Assembly: GCF_004803465.1 (NCBI RefSeq)
Contig: NZ_SRSF01000005.1
Span: 81,176-145,175 of the forward strand
Source: Neolewinella litorea
Lineage (GTDB): Bacteria > Bacteroidota > Bacteroidia > Chitinophagales > Saprospiraceae
DNA: 64,000 nucleotides
Direction of reading: 5' to 3'
Below are positions 1 through 8,208 of this stretch, one piece after another. The translations under genes were made by a program, and so were the position numbers. Below the pieces are notes generated by a model, which was not told where the DNA came from, ran no database searches, and saw only the letters and a list, made by a program, of their open reading frames with translations. Position 1 is the first letter of the stretch. Every line of letters starts with the position of its first letter.

Positions 1-126
1 TACCTCATGTTCGAGGGCAATATCCTCAAGGCCGGCACCGCCGAAGAACTGGCCGCCGACGAGATGGTGCGCAAGGTGTACCTCGGCAAGAACTTCGTAC
101 TGCGCCGCAAGGTGCTGGAGTTGTAA
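1..126 (+). CDS. lptB: LptB, LPS export ABC transporter ATPase (C-terminal fragment)
   Basis: The window opens inside a reading frame that ends in TAA at 124. The visible 41 residues include AGTAEELAADEMVRKVYLG followed by KNFVLRRK, which matches the C-terminal end of LptB-type ATPases (a 'G-T-A-E-E-I ... V-R-x-V-Y-L-G-x-x-F' pattern). LptB powers lipopolysaccharide transport from the inner membrane through the LptBFGC-A-DE bridge. The Walker A/B and signature motifs lie outside the window, so the assignment rests on the tail alone. The convergent SDR gene starts its stop codon only 3 bp away. Confidence 0.75.
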   Translation, partial: YLMFEGNILKAGTAEELAADEMVRKVYLGKNFVLRRKVLEL

Positions 127-129
127 GGG

Positions 130-906
130 TTAGCCCAGCATACCCCCGTCGGCCACCACCACGCTGCCGGTCACGTAGCTGGCCGCGTCGCTCGCCAGCC
201 ATACGGCCAGGCCGGCCATTTCGTCGGGAGTGGCCATGCGGCTCAGGGGGATGGACTGAAGCATGTGGTCGGCTACTTGCTCGTTTTCCCACAGGGCACG
301 GCTCAGTTTGGTCTTCACGAGGCCGGGGCAGATCACGTTCACGCGTACGTTGTCGGCGGCCCACTCGCGGGCCTGGCTCTTGCCGAGCATGATGATGCCC
401 GCCTTGGAGATGTTATAGGCCGCGAAATTGGGGTTGGCGTGTAGTCCCTCGATCGAACTGATGTGGATCACCGACCCGTGGCCCGATGCCCGCAGGTGGG
501 GCAGGGCCAGGTTGCTGAGTTGCAGTGCGGCGGTCAGGTTGATGTCCAGCGTCTTGTGGTAGGCTTCGGCGGTGAGCCCCTCCACGGGTCCGAAGTAGGG
601 ATTGGTGGCGGCGTTGTTGATCAGGATGTCGAGGCACCCGTAGGTGTCGATGGTCCGCTCGATCAGGCGCTGGCGGTCGTCGGCGTCGCCCACGTGGCAG
701 GCGATGGCGGTGGCTTCCAGTCCGTCCTGCCGGTACTGTTCCGCGATCGCGTCGACGGAGGATTGGCTGCGGGAGCTCACCACCACCTTGGCGCCGAACT
801 CGGCCAGTCCACGCGCCATAGCCTCACCGATTCCTTTGGAGGAGCCCGTCACGACGGCTACGCGCCCCGTCAGGTCGAAGCGGGGGCGGATGCGTTGGTT
901 CTGCAC
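130..906 (-). CDS. SDR family oxidoreductase (DHRS4-like)
   Basis: A 258-residue classical short-chain dehydrogenase/reductase. It has the Rossmann cofactor motif TGSSKGIG near residue 20, the NNAAT motif near residue 95, the catalytic Ser in HISSIEG and the YNISK catalytic pair (YxxxK) near residues 160-170, and it ends in the usual GSVVVADGG. Such enzymes reduce carbonyl groups or oxidise alcohols with NAD(P)H in the cytoplasm. The substrate cannot be read from sequence; the overall pattern resembles DHRS4-type carbonyl reductases. It is full length. It is followed after 7 bp by the end of the upstream lipoprotein gene on the same strand, so the two may be co-transcribed. Confidence 0.9.
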   Translation of the reverse strand: MQNQRIRPRFDLTGRVAVVTGSSKGIGEAMARGLAEFGAKVVVSSRSQSSVDAIAEQYRQDGLEATAIACHVGDADDRQRLIERTIDTYGCLDILINNAATNPYFGPVEGLTAEAYHKTLDINLTAALQLSNLALPHLRASGHGSVIHISSIEGLHANPNFAAYNISKAGIIMLGKSQAREWAADNVRVNVICPGLVKTKLSRALWENEQVADHMLQSIPLSRMATPDEMAGLAVWLASDAASYVTGSVVVADGGMLG

Positions 907-913
907 GGCAGGT

Positions 914-1399
914 CTAGTGGTTGTGGTCGTCTCCGTCCATGTGCTCGTGGTCCTCGTTGGTGAGAATCTGCTCGGCGTTGGCGAGACTGGTCTTAATGTC
1001 GGCTTCTACGTCGGCGATGGCGCGCGTCCGTTCGCGAATGAAGTTCATGATCTCTTCCTCCTTCATGTTGGCGCGCAGTTCGTCGAGGGGGCGGTGTCCG
1101 TTCATCCAGGCCATCATGGCGTCGTCGGCGTCCTCCAGTTGCTCGTTGGCGGCCAGCAGGAGTTCGCGGTAGTCTTCGCCGTGGCCACCGGTGGTCAGTT
1201 GCTCGGTGATGGTGCGCTGGGCCTGGGTGATCTGCCCCATCTGGTCCATCACGCGGTCGTGGCCTTCCATCATGGAGCTGTAGGCGGCTTCCTGGGCGGC
1301 GGTTACGGCCCGCTCTTCGGCGCTGTCGGCGGCGTCGCTTTCGGCGTTGCCGCAGGCGGTGAGGAGGAGCATCAGACTGAAGAGGTAGAGAAACTTCAT
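914..1399 (-). CDS. Small lipoprotein with His/Asp-rich tail, function unknown
   Basis: A 161-residue protein starting MKFLYLFSLMLLLTACGN, a clear lipoprotein signal peptide with lipobox TACG. A longer reading frame exists upstream, but the signal peptide fixes the start at 1399. The mature part is acidic and predicted helical (many A, E, Q, M), resembling a four-helix-bundle periplasmic protein. The last residues are NEDHEHMDGDDHNH, a His/Asp-rich tail that could bind divalent metal (inference). No family is recognised with confidence. A dispersed GC-rich intergenic motif lies about 40 bp upstream of the start. Confidence 0.7.
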   Translation of the reverse strand: MKFLYLFSLMLLLTACGNAESDAADSAEERAVTAAQEAAYSSMMEGHDRVMDQMGQITQAQRTITEQLTTGGHGEDYRELLLAANEQLEDADDAMMAWMNGHRPLDELRANMKEEEIMNFIRERTRAIADVEADIKTSLANAEQILTNEDHEHMDGDDHNH

Positions 1400-1440
1400 G
1401 GATTGGTAATTCTGGTTAAGGTAAAATGCGTGTACGTGGG

Positions 1441-1462
1441 GCGGCGGCGCGCGGGTGCGGGA
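1441..1462 (-). repeat. Dispersed GC-rich intergenic motif, copy 1
   Basis: Read on the minus strand this is a GCACCCGCGCGCCGCCGC-type string. Four further matches occur in the window (23341, 31381, 41491, 47391), all outside genes. Here it sits in the same orientation as, and just upstream of, the lipoprotein gene starting at 1399. The rest of 1400-1690 holds nothing else I recognise apart from TACCTTAA (1423 down to 1416 on the minus strand), a possible -7 element for that gene. Confidence 0.5.
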
Positions 1463-1692
1463 AATTTCCCCCAGCTTGCCGGGTCGGGTGGTTTTTGGTC
1501 GGTGTGTCCGTCGGTCGGCCCCCTTCCCCATTTCCATACCCGATAATTCGCCCCCCGGTTCAATGGGCCGGGGGAATAGCCCCGGTCTTGCCCTCCTTTC
1601 GGCCGGTTTACCGCCTGGGGATGGCTAAGGGGACAAATAAGCCACGGCCACACCTAGCGAGCGGCCAAAATTTTCAATTCTTCGGCCAGCCC

Positions 1693-1724
1693 TTGCAGGA
1701 TTCAATTTGGCAACTGTATATTTG
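1693..1724 (+). promoter_or_regulatory. Bacteroidota promoter for tRNA-Val
   Basis: TTG at 1693-1695 is followed after 21 bp by TATATTTG at 1717-1724, matching the Bacteroidota sigma-ABfr consensus TTG-N17..23-TAnnTTTG. The predicted transcription start lies about 45 bp before the tRNA. Confidence 0.6.
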
Positions 1725-1776
1725 CGCTCCCTTAGCGGTCAGACTTATGATGGTAGGTCGCTACTGCCGCTTACCG

Positions 1777-1851
1777 GGTCGCTTAGCTCAGTTGGTTCAG
1801 AGCACCTCGTTTACACCGAGGGGGTCGGGAGTTCGAGTCTCTCAGCGACCA
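1777..1851 (+). tRNA. tRNA-Val (anticodon TAC)
   Basis: A 75-nt cloverleaf. The acceptor stem GGTCGCT (1777-1783) pairs with AGCGACC (1844-1850), with discriminator A at 1851. The D arm is TAGCTCAGTTGGTTCAGAGC. The anticodon stem is CCTCG/CGAGG with loop TTTACAC, placing anticodon TAC at 1812-1814 (reads GTA, valine). The T arm contains GTTCGAGTC. CCA is not encoded. A Bacteroidota promoter lies upstream and a strong intrinsic terminator downstream, so this looks like a single-gene transcript. Confidence 0.95.
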
Positions 1852-1863
1852 CATTACTACGAA

Positions 1864-1878
1864 GCTGCCTTTGGCAGC
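1864..1878. repeat. Short hairpin GCTGCC-TTT-GGCAGC
   Basis: A perfect 6-bp inverted repeat with a 3-nt loop between the tRNA and its terminator. The same hairpin with loop GAA recurs at 22036-22050, also beside an intrinsic terminator. It may be an RNA processing or stabilising stem (inference). Confidence 0.4.
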
Positions 1879-1883
1879 GGGGA

Positions 1884-1914
1884 AAGCCCGATCAGAAACT
1901 GATCGGGCTTTTTG
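1884..1914 (+). terminator. Intrinsic terminator after tRNA-Val
   Basis: AAGCCCGATCAG, loop AAA, CTGATCGGGCTT, then a T run. A perfect 12-bp stem. Confidence 0.9.
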
Positions 1915-2052
1915 CGTTTGGTGACCTTGCTTGGCGGGTCGTGCAGCCACGGGAAGGGGGAAGGGTCTTTCCGGTGGGGCCCCAAATCTCCGCGGCGCGG
2001 CACCCCCGAATCCCCTAACTTTAAAGGAGTACCACACAATACCCATTCGGCT

Positions 2053-2583
2053 ATGAAAACAAAAAGTACCCTTTTCCTGCTGCTCTTCCTGCTCTTCGGC
2101 GGCGCGGCCGTCCAATCTCAATCGGCCACCGAAACGATGATTGCCGACTGGGAGCGCGCCAAGGCATTCACCCTGGAATACCTTGAGGCTATGCCCGAAG
2201 ACCAATTAGACCTCCGGCCCACTCCCGAGATACGCTCCTTCGCCGAACTGATGATGCACATCGCCGAGGCCAACTACGGCTTCGGATCACCCGGAACCGG
2301 CCAGGATATGCCGGAAGCACCGGAAAATTCCGACATGGCCGAGGACCCCACCAAGGAAGACCTGATCAGCCAGGTATCCGACAGCTACGACTACGTCATC
2401 GACGGCATCCGCAACCTCGACGCCCCGCGCATGGAGGAAGAAGTGCAGGTCTTCGGCCAGTTCGACATGAACCGCGGTGCCGCCCTGTCCAAGGCCTTCG
2501 AGCACCAGACCCATCACCGCGGACAAGCCTCCATCTACCTGCGACTGGCTGGCGTGACCCCTCCCGGAATGAAGCTGTTTTAG
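2053..2583 (+). CDS. Secreted DinB-family protein
   Basis: A 176-residue protein with an N-terminal signal peptide (MKTKSTLFLLLFLLFGGAAV...) that decides the start; a longer frame upstream overlaps the tRNA terminator and is rejected. The mature part matches the DinB/YfiT four-helix fold. It has an opening helix with DWERAKAFTLEYL, a central LMMHIAEANYG carrying the first metal-ligand His, and the C-terminal HQTHHRGQ (HxxxH-type pair). DinB proteins are metal-dependent, and some act as thiol S-transferases or hydrolases; the substrate is unknown here. A periplasmic DinB is common in Bacteroidota. A tandem palindromic array begins about 30 bp after its stop. Confidence 0.85.
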   Translation: MKTKSTLFLLLFLLFGGAAVQSQSATETMIADWERAKAFTLEYLEAMPEDQLDLRPTPEIRSFAELMMHIAEANYGFGSPGTGQDMPEAPENSDMAEDPTKEDLISQVSDSYDYVIDGIRNLDAPRMEEEVQVFGQFDMNRGAALSKAFEHQTHHRGQASIYLRLAGVTPPGMKLF

Positions 2584-2612
2584 TTGTGGCTTGTGATCCA
2601 GCTCGCGACCCG

Positions 2613-2937
2613 GCTCGTGACCTCCGGTCGCGGCCTGGCTCGTGACCTCCGGTCACGGCCAGGTTCATGACCTCCGGTCGCGGCTTGGATCGTGACCTCC
2701 GGTCGCGGCTTGGCTCGTGACCTCCGGTCGTGGCTTGGAACGTGACCTCCGGCCGCGGCTTGGATCGTGACCTCCGGTCGCGGCTTGGATCGTGACCTCC
2801 GGCCGCGGGCTGGTTCGTGACCTCCGGTCGTGGCTTGGATCGTGACCTCCGGTCGCGACTTGGTTCGTAACCTCCGGTCGTGGCTTGGATCGTGACCTCC
2901 GGTCGCGGCTTGGATCGTGACCTCCGGTCGCGGCCTG
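2613..2937. repeat. 13-unit 25-bp palindromic tandem array
   Basis: GACCTCC, or a one-base variant, recurs at 2619, 2644, 2669 and so on every 25 bp to 2919, giving 13 units. Each unit carries a small inverted repeat GACC-TCC-GGTC, often extended by G/C pairs (one unit is CGTGACC-TCC-GGTCACG, perfectly symmetric). Units differ by single substitutions. Reading frames through it encode only repeated GHDPSRDRRS-type peptides and are not genes. Degenerate copies continue to about 2995. The design (hairpin with 3-nt loop, 25-26-bp period) resembles the arrays at 28967 and 29971. Confidence 0.9.
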
Positions 2938-3001
2938 TAACAAGCGCGGCTGGAGGCCATGAGAAGGGATAGCGCGGCCAGAGGCCACGAGCCGAGGCGA
3001 A

Positions 3002-4651
3002 TCAGCCAGGTACCCACAGGTCCACCGCCCGGAACCGCTCCCCGTCGAACAGGCCGCGGTCGCTCAGTTTCAGGCTGGGGATGACAAGCAGGGCCAGGAA
3101 GGAGAGCGTCATGAACGGTGCTTCGAGTCCGCAGCGGAGCTTGCGCCGTACGAAGCCGCTGATCTCAGCGTAGCGGGCCGCTACGTAGGGACCGCGCTCC
3201 GCGCTCATGATGCCGGCTACGGGTAGGGGCAGTACTTCCAGGTACTCGTCGCGGCCGGCGGCGATACCGCCCCGTTCGGCGATGACGGCGTTGACCATCC
3301 GGCAGATGCTCTCATCGTCGACGCCCACCACTACAATGTTGTGGCTGTCGTGGGCCACGCTGCTGGCCATGGCGCCGCGCTGCAGTTTCATGCCCTGAAC
3401 GAATCCTACCGCGGGGGGCGCATCGGCGTAGCGGTTCACTACGGCGATCTTGAGCAGGTCGCGTTCCGGGGCGGCTACGGGGCGGCCCTCCGCGTCGAGT
3501 TCGGGCGTCATTTCCAGGGCTTCGGTCACCAGCTCGCCGTCGGTGACGCCGATGACGCGGATCTTGCCCCCCGCCGGACCGGGGGCGGCGCGGAAGTCTT
3601 CCGGTCGCTTCGGGGTGCAGTGGAAGTTGTTGATTGGCTCCGGGCGGAAGTCGGGCAGTCGGTGGGCACCGGCCTCGGCTACCTGCTGGCCGTTGATCCA
3701 GGTGGCCATGATGCCGAAGTGGCGCAGGTCGTCGACCTGGATGAAGTCGGCCCGGTCGCCCACCCGCAGTCGGCCGATGTCGAGTCCGTAGTGTTCCACC
3801 GGATTGCGGCAGGCGATGCGCAGTACGTTGAAGAGGTCGTGGCCCCCGCGCACGGCCCGGATGACCAGGCGGTTGATGTGACCGGCCAACAGGGCATCGG
3901 GGTGGCTGTCGTCGGTGCAGAACATGAGGCGATCGGGAAACTCATCGATCAGTTCCTCCAGGGCGGCGTAGTTGCGGGCGGCACTGCCTTCGCGGATCAG
4001 GATCTTCATGCCGGCGGCCAGCTTGTCGCGGGCTTCGGCGGCGGTGAAGCACTCATGGTCGGTGGTGATGCCGGCGGCGGCGTAGGCGGCGGCCCGTTCG
4101 CCGCGCAGGCCCGGGGCGTGACCGTCGACCACCTTGCCGGCGGCGTGGGTGGCGGCGATCTTGGCCATCACCTCGGGGTCCTCGTGGAGGACGCCGGGGT
4201 AGTTCATCACTTCGCTGAGGTAGCGGATATCGGGGCGCTGAACCAACTCGGCGATGCTTTCGGCGTCGAGTACGGCACCGGCGGTCTCCGCCCCCGTAGC
4301 CGGCACGCAGGAAGGGGCCCCGAAGTTGATGCTCAGCGGCGTATGCCTTGCGTTGTCGATCATGTATTCTACGCCCTCCAGTCCCATGACGTTGGCGATC
4401 TCGTGGGGGTCGCTCACCGTGGCTACCGTGCCGTGGACTACGGCCAGCTTGGCGAACTCCACGGGCAGGAGCATGGAAGATTCGATGTGGACGTGGGCGT
4501 CGACGAAGCCGGGCAGGATATACCAGCCGCGTTTGTCGCGTTCCGGATCGCGGGTGATGGCGGCGATGCGCCCGTCGTCGCCGATAGTCATTACCGCGCC
4601 GTAAATTTCCCGGGCGTCGAGATCAACGTAGCGGCCCTTGATTTCCTGCAT
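3002..4651 (-). CDS. ade: Adenine deaminase
   Basis: A 549-residue amidohydrolase-superfamily enzyme converting adenine to hypoxanthine and ammonia in purine salvage (cytoplasm). Family motifs in order: LPGFVDAHVHIESSM near residue 50 (metal-binding HxH plus the Ade-specific IESSM), VSDPHEIANV near residue 82, VVDGHAPGL near 175, TTDHECFT near 195 and FCTDDSHPDAL near 245. The C-terminal domain has the usual VAHDSHNIVVVG and LPLPVAGIMS segments. Length matches the family (about 540-580). It starts MQEIKGRYVDL. It is divergent from the MscS gene, with 87 bp between them. Confidence 0.95.
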   Translation of the reverse strand: MQEIKGRYVDLDAREIYGAVMTIGDDGRIAAITRDPERDKRGWYILPGFVDAHVHIESSMLLPVEFAKLAVVHGTVATVSDPHEIANVMGLEGVEYMIDNARHTPLSINFGAPSCVPATGAETAGAVLDAESIAELVQRPDIRYLSEVMNYPGVLHEDPEVMAKIAATHAAGKVVDGHAPGLRGERAAAYAAAGITTDHECFTAAEARDKLAAGMKILIREGSAARNYAALEELIDEFPDRLMFCTDDSHPDALLAGHINRLVIRAVRGGHDLFNVLRIACRNPVEHYGLDIGRLRVGDRADFIQVDDLRHFGIMATWINGQQVAEAGAHRLPDFRPEPINNFHCTPKRPEDFRAAPGPAGGKIRVIGVTDGELVTEALEMTPELDAEGRPVAAPERDLLKIAVVNRYADAPPAVGFVQGMKLQRGAMASSVAHDSHNIVVVGVDDESICRMVNAVIAERGGIAAGRDEYLEVLPLPVAGIMSAERGPYVAARYAEISGFVRRKLRCGLEAPFMTLSFLALLVIPSLKLSDRGLFDGERFRAVDLWVPG

Positions 4652-4738
4652 TGCGTGTGGGTAGGTTGTCTTGCCCCAACGGAAAGGCGGGCGGGGGGTT
4701 GCAACCGCGGGCGTAAAGAAGGGTTACTTTCACCGAGC

Positions 4739-6232
4739 ATGGACAGACTACGGGAAATTCTTTTACTGGAGATCGGCGGGTTCACCGTGACGGCTTACCA
4801 GCTGCTGCTGATCGTGGTGGCCACCGTGCTGCTGATGGGCACCAACTACCTGATCGTGCGCCACCTGCTGCCGTGGTACTACGGGCGGGAGGAGGTATCC
4901 GAGAAAAACCGGACCCGGGTGCGCAACGTCACCCGTTTCTCCTTTTTCAGTCTGCTGGTGATCGTGATCCTGCGGATCCTGAACATCGACATCACCTTCG
5001 TGGACGAGGCCATCCAGCAAGCCTCCACCAGCGACGGGCCGCCGGTGTACCTGACCATCCGCATCAGTACCCTGGTCAAGGCACTGCTGGCCTTCATCGT
5101 GGCCAACGTGCTGGACATCCTTATTGAGGAACTGCTCGTGCAGCGATACCACCGCATGCATCGCTCCAACGATGCCACGGCCCAGTCGCTCTCCGACGAA
5201 GAGGCCGCCGCTAACCGCTTCCGGGCGGTGCGGCCCTTCATGTACACCCTCGCGATACTGGTGGTACTGCAGGATACCGGACTTTCGGCCTACGTGCTGC
5301 ACGCCTTCACCGAGGTGGTGCGCAACGAGGAAGTGGTTACCTCCAAAATCACCGTCGGGAACGTCGTTTTCGCGATCGCCGTTTTCCTCTTCCTGCGCCT
5401 GCTCCTCATGGCGATTACCAACCTTATCCTCGGGGCCTACTACCGGCGCTCGAAGGTGGATACGGGCTCTCAGTACGCGATCAACCGGCTCATCACCTAC
5501 TTCGTCTACGTGGTGGGCGTGCTGCTGGTGCTCCAGGCCGCGGGTTTTGACCTGGTGGTGCTGTGGACGGGGGCGGCGGCCCTCTTGGTGGGAATCGGCA
5601 TCGGCCTGCAGCAAACTTTCAACGACCTGATCTGCGGCATCATCATCCTGTTCGAACGCGGCGTGATGGTCGGCGACGTGGTGGAAGTTTCGGAGCGACA
5701 GATCGGCACCGTCCGCAAGATCGGGGCGCGTACGGCCACCATTGAGACGCGGGACGACATCATCATCTTCGTCCCGAACTCCAAGCTCATCGGCGAGAAC
5801 GTCGTCAACTGGAGCCACGTCGAGCGCAAGGCCCGTTTCCACGTCGCCGTGGGGGTGGCTTACGGTTCGGACACGTCTTTGGTCAAGGAGATCCTGACCA
5901 AGGTAGCCGAAGAGCACCCGCGCGTCCTGTCAATGCCAAAGCCCATCGTGCGGTTCCTGGATTTCGGGAATTCGTCGCTGGATTTCGAGGTGCTGTTCTG
6001 GTCGCGCGATTTCATGCGCATCGAGGACACGAAGAGCGACGTGCGGTTCGCCATCGACAAGGCATTCCGCGAGCGGGGGGTCGAGATCCCCTTCCCCCAG
6101 CGCGATCTTTGGATCCGGGGCGGCCGTGGCCTCGACCGCGTCATCAGCACGCAACAGGCGGCGCACGGACTTGCGGGCGGCAACGGAAAACCAGCGGAAG
6201 AGGGCGGCGGAGACGCGGGTGCCGTGCAATAA
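4739..6232 (+). CDS. MscS-family mechanosensitive channel
   Basis: A 497-residue membrane protein that releases osmolytes on hypo-osmotic shock. Several N-terminal transmembrane helices (from about residue 15 to 260) lead into the conserved pore helix GIGIGLQQTFNDLICGI and the beta domain RGVMVGDVVEV ... VPNSKLIGENVVNWS, followed by the mixed alpha/beta C-terminal domain (VRFLDFGNSSLDFEVLFW). The reading frame is open upstream for more than 1.3 kb because it runs antisense to ade. The ATG at 4739 is chosen because it begins a hydrophobic membrane-protein N terminus and lies just past the ade promoter region. The Gly/Glu-rich tail is variable. Confidence 0.9.
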   Translation: MDRLREILLLEIGGFTVTAYQLLLIVVATVLLMGTNYLIVRHLLPWYYGREEVSEKNRTRVRNVTRFSFFSLLVIVILRILNIDITFVDEAIQQASTSDGPPVYLTIRISTLVKALLAFIVANVLDILIEELLVQRYHRMHRSNDATAQSLSDEEAAANRFRAVRPFMYTLAILVVLQDTGLSAYVLHAFTEVVRNEEVVTSKITVGNVVFAIAVFLFLRLLLMAITNLILGAYYRRSKVDTGSQYAINRLITYFVYVVGVLLVLQAAGFDLVVLWTGAAALLVGIGIGLQQTFNDLICGIIILFERGVMVGDVVEVSERQIGTVRKIGARTATIETRDDIIIFVPNSKLIGENVVNWSHVERKARFHVAVGVAYGSDTSLVKEILTKVAEEHPRVLSMPKPIVRFLDFGNSSLDFEVLFWSRDFMRIEDTKSDVRFAIDKAFRERGVEIPFPQRDLWIRGGRGLDRVISTQQAAHGLAGGNGKPAEEGGGDAGAVQ

Positions 6233-6427
6233 ACCGGCGGCTTTCGCCGCTCCGCGCCGGGTGGTTTCCGGACGTGGGAGGGCTTTGTCGGACGTTGGGC
6301 AACAGCGGTTGCCTGCACCCCGGTGGCTGGCCGGCGGTCAGATATCCCGGGCCTTCGGCGAACCTCATCGGGCCGATCAACGTCATTCGAGTAACTACCA
6401 TCAGACCTCAGCAGCTTACCCTATCCC

Positions 6428-7237
6428 ATGCAACTGAATTATAAATCCTACGGTGAGGGCTTTCCCCTCGTCATCCTTCACGGCCTTTTCGGCAACCTTG
6501 ACAACTGGCAGACGCTGGCGCGGAAGTGGGCCGACGACTACCGAATTATTCTGGTCGACCTCCGTAACCACGGCCGCTCCCCCCACGCCGACGAAATGAC
6601 TTACCCCCTGATGGCCCACGACCTGGCGGCCTTCCTGGAGGAGCAGGCTATCGACCGGTGTCACGTGCTGGGGCACAGCATGGGTGGCAAGGTGGCCATG
6701 CAGGTGGCCCTGACCTATCCGGCCCTGGTAGAAAAACTGATCGTAGTGGACATGGCCCCGCGGCAATACGGCCGGGGCCACGACGACGTATTCGCTGCCC
6801 TGAACGCCCTTGATCCGGCTTCGCTGGAAGACCGTCGGGACGCCGAGGAGCGCATGAAACCGCACATGGAGGACGCCGGGGTGCGCATGTTCCTGCTCAA
6901 GAACCTGGCACGCGACAGTGAAGAGGGCTTCCGCTGGCGCATGAACCTGGAAGTGCTGCACCGCGACTACGAGAACCTCATTGCCCCTGTGGGCACCCTT
7001 GGACAGACCTTTCCGGGGCAAGCCCTCTTCGTGCGCGGCGGCAAGAGCGGTTACATCAAGAACGACGACTGGGAAGGGATCCTGGCCCATTTCCCCCTGG
7101 CCGAACTGGCTACGGTGGCGGGAGCCGGCCACTGGATCCACGCTGAGAAGCCAGCGGAGCTGAGTGGGCTGGTCCGCAAATTCCTGGAAAAACCGGCGGT
7201 GCGCCGGGAGCGGATGGTGCCGAATATGGGCGAGTGA
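6428..7237 (+). CDS. Alpha/beta-fold hydrolase (YbfF-like esterase)
   Basis: A 269-residue alpha/beta hydrolase: oxyanion-hole region LHGLFGNLDNW near residue 18, nucleophile elbow GHSMGG near residue 84, and catalytic His in GAGHWIHAEKP near residue 240. The D-x-R-N-H-G-R-S motif (VDLRNHGRSP) is typical of the YbfF/ABHD11 group of short acyl-ester hydrolases. It is probably cytoplasmic, since no signal peptide is seen; the substrate is unknown. The 195-bp gap before it has no clear signal. It lies where batA/batB might be expected upstream of batC, but it is unrelated to them. Confidence 0.88.
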   Translation: MQLNYKSYGEGFPLVILHGLFGNLDNWQTLARKWADDYRIILVDLRNHGRSPHADEMTYPLMAHDLAAFLEEQAIDRCHVLGHSMGGKVAMQVALTYPALVEKLIVVDMAPRQYGRGHDDVFAALNALDPASLEDRRDAEERMKPHMEDAGVRMFLLKNLARDSEEGFRWRMNLEVLHRDYENLIAPVGTLGQTFPGQALFVRGGKSGYIKNDDWEGILAHFPLAELATVAGAGHWIHAEKPAELSGLVRKFLEKPAVRRERMVPNMGE

Positions 7238-7240
7238 CAG

Positions 7241-7425
7241 ACGTCGGACGTGTCAACCGTGCCATTATGGCAGACGTCGGACGTGTCATGCCCTATGTTT
7301 TGCGAAAACCGACCATATATAATAAATCCATGATATTTTTTAGCCAGAAACTATGAAAATAAGTGGCTGACAATTCGGCAGACGTCGGACGTATGCCGAA
7401 ATGACGCAACAACTACGTCCGATGT
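7241..7425. promoter_or_regulatory. Four ACGTC-S-GACGT dyads ahead of batC
   Basis: ACGTCGGACGT occurs at 7241-7251, 7274-7284 and 7382-7392, and the related ACGTCCGATGT at 7415-7425. Wider symmetry (GGCA ... TGCC) surrounds the 7382 copy. The last copy lies about 18 bp ahead of a TAACTTTG element (7443-7450), where the -33 box would be, so it could be an operator for batC. Alternatively it is one of the short palindromic repeats common in this genome. Confidence 0.5.
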
Positions 7426-7455
7426 CTGCCGCTGGCAATCCGTAACTTTGTCCCC

Positions 7456-8208
7456 ATGCACTACCGGGCCTACATTGCCTTCCTGCTGTTGCTCTGCACC
7501 AGCGTCCCCGCCCTCAGCCAAGACGGCCATCGGGCCCTGCGTCGGGGCGACCGCGCCTATAAAGAAGGTGACTTCACGGAGGCGGAGCGGCAGTACGGCA
7601 GCGCCATCCAGGAAGCGAACAGCGCCAAAGGGAACTACAACCTCGGCAACGCCCTCTACGAACGCGGCGACTACGCCGAAGCAGCGAAACGCTACGAAGA
7701 AGCCGCCGGACTGGCCGACGACCCCGAGATACGCTCGCGCGCCTACCGTAACCTCGGCGACAGCTACTACCGACAGCAAAATTTCCAGCAAGCCGTCGAA
7801 AGCTACAAGCAAAGCCTGCGCATCAACCCCGACGACGCCGAAACCAAGTACAACCTCACCAAGGCCATCCGCGAGGTCCAGCAACAACAGCAACAGCAGC
7901 AGGAAGACAGCGAGGACCAGGACGGCGACCAGGAGCAAGAACAGGAACGCGAAGGGGAGAACGGCGACAACGGCGACCAGCAACAAGAACCCAAACCCGG
8001 CGAGCAATCCCAAGACGGCGAAGAAACGGACGAGCAGCAACGAGAACCCGGCACACCCGGCCAGTCCACCGCCAACCCCGACCAGCCCCAAATGAGCCGT
8101 GAGGAAGCCGAACGACAGCTGGGCATCGCCGCCGAGGAGGAAAAACGCACCCTGAGCCGCCTCCGACAGGCCAACCAGGAAGGCTGTACCGGAACCAAAG
8201 ACTGGTGA
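7456..8208 (+). CDS. batC: BatC-like TPR protein
   Basis: A 250-residue protein: signal peptide (residues 1-21, cleavage after ALSQ), tetratricopeptide repeats at about 25-125 (ALRRGDRAYKEGDFTEAERQY, NYNLGNALYERGDYAEAAKRY, YRNLGDSYYRQQNFQQAV), then a low-complexity Q/E/D/P/G tract at about 135-215 and a short helical end. This layout is typical of BatC in the Bacteroides aerotolerance locus, a periplasmic scaffold acting with BatA/B (von Willebrand proteins) and BatD. The stop overlaps the batD start (TGATG). batA and batB are not upstream, so the operon is split or partial here. A -7 element TAACTTTG ends 5 bp before the ATG, implying a very short leader. Confidence 0.85.
   Translation: MHYRAYIAFLLLLCTSVPALSQDGHRALRRGDRAYKEGDFTEAERQYGSAIQEANSAKGNYNLGNALYERGDYAEAAKRYEEAAGLADDPEIRSRAYRNLGDSYYRQQNFQQAVESYKQSLRINPDDAETKYNLTKAIREVQQQQQQQQEDSEDQDGDQEQEQEREGENGDNGDQQQEPKPGEQSQDGEETDEQQREPGTPGQSTANPDQPQMSREEAERQLGIAAEEEKRTLSRLRQANQEGCTGTKDW

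Noticed and set aside
2580-3017. Reading frames of 107-145 codons across the 25-bp array
   Set aside because: They are translations of the repeat with period-driven peptides, and no start signal or conserved domain is present.
3341-4738. 466-residue N-terminal extension of the MscS protein
   Set aside because: It runs antisense to ade over its length; the membrane-protein N terminus begins at 4739.
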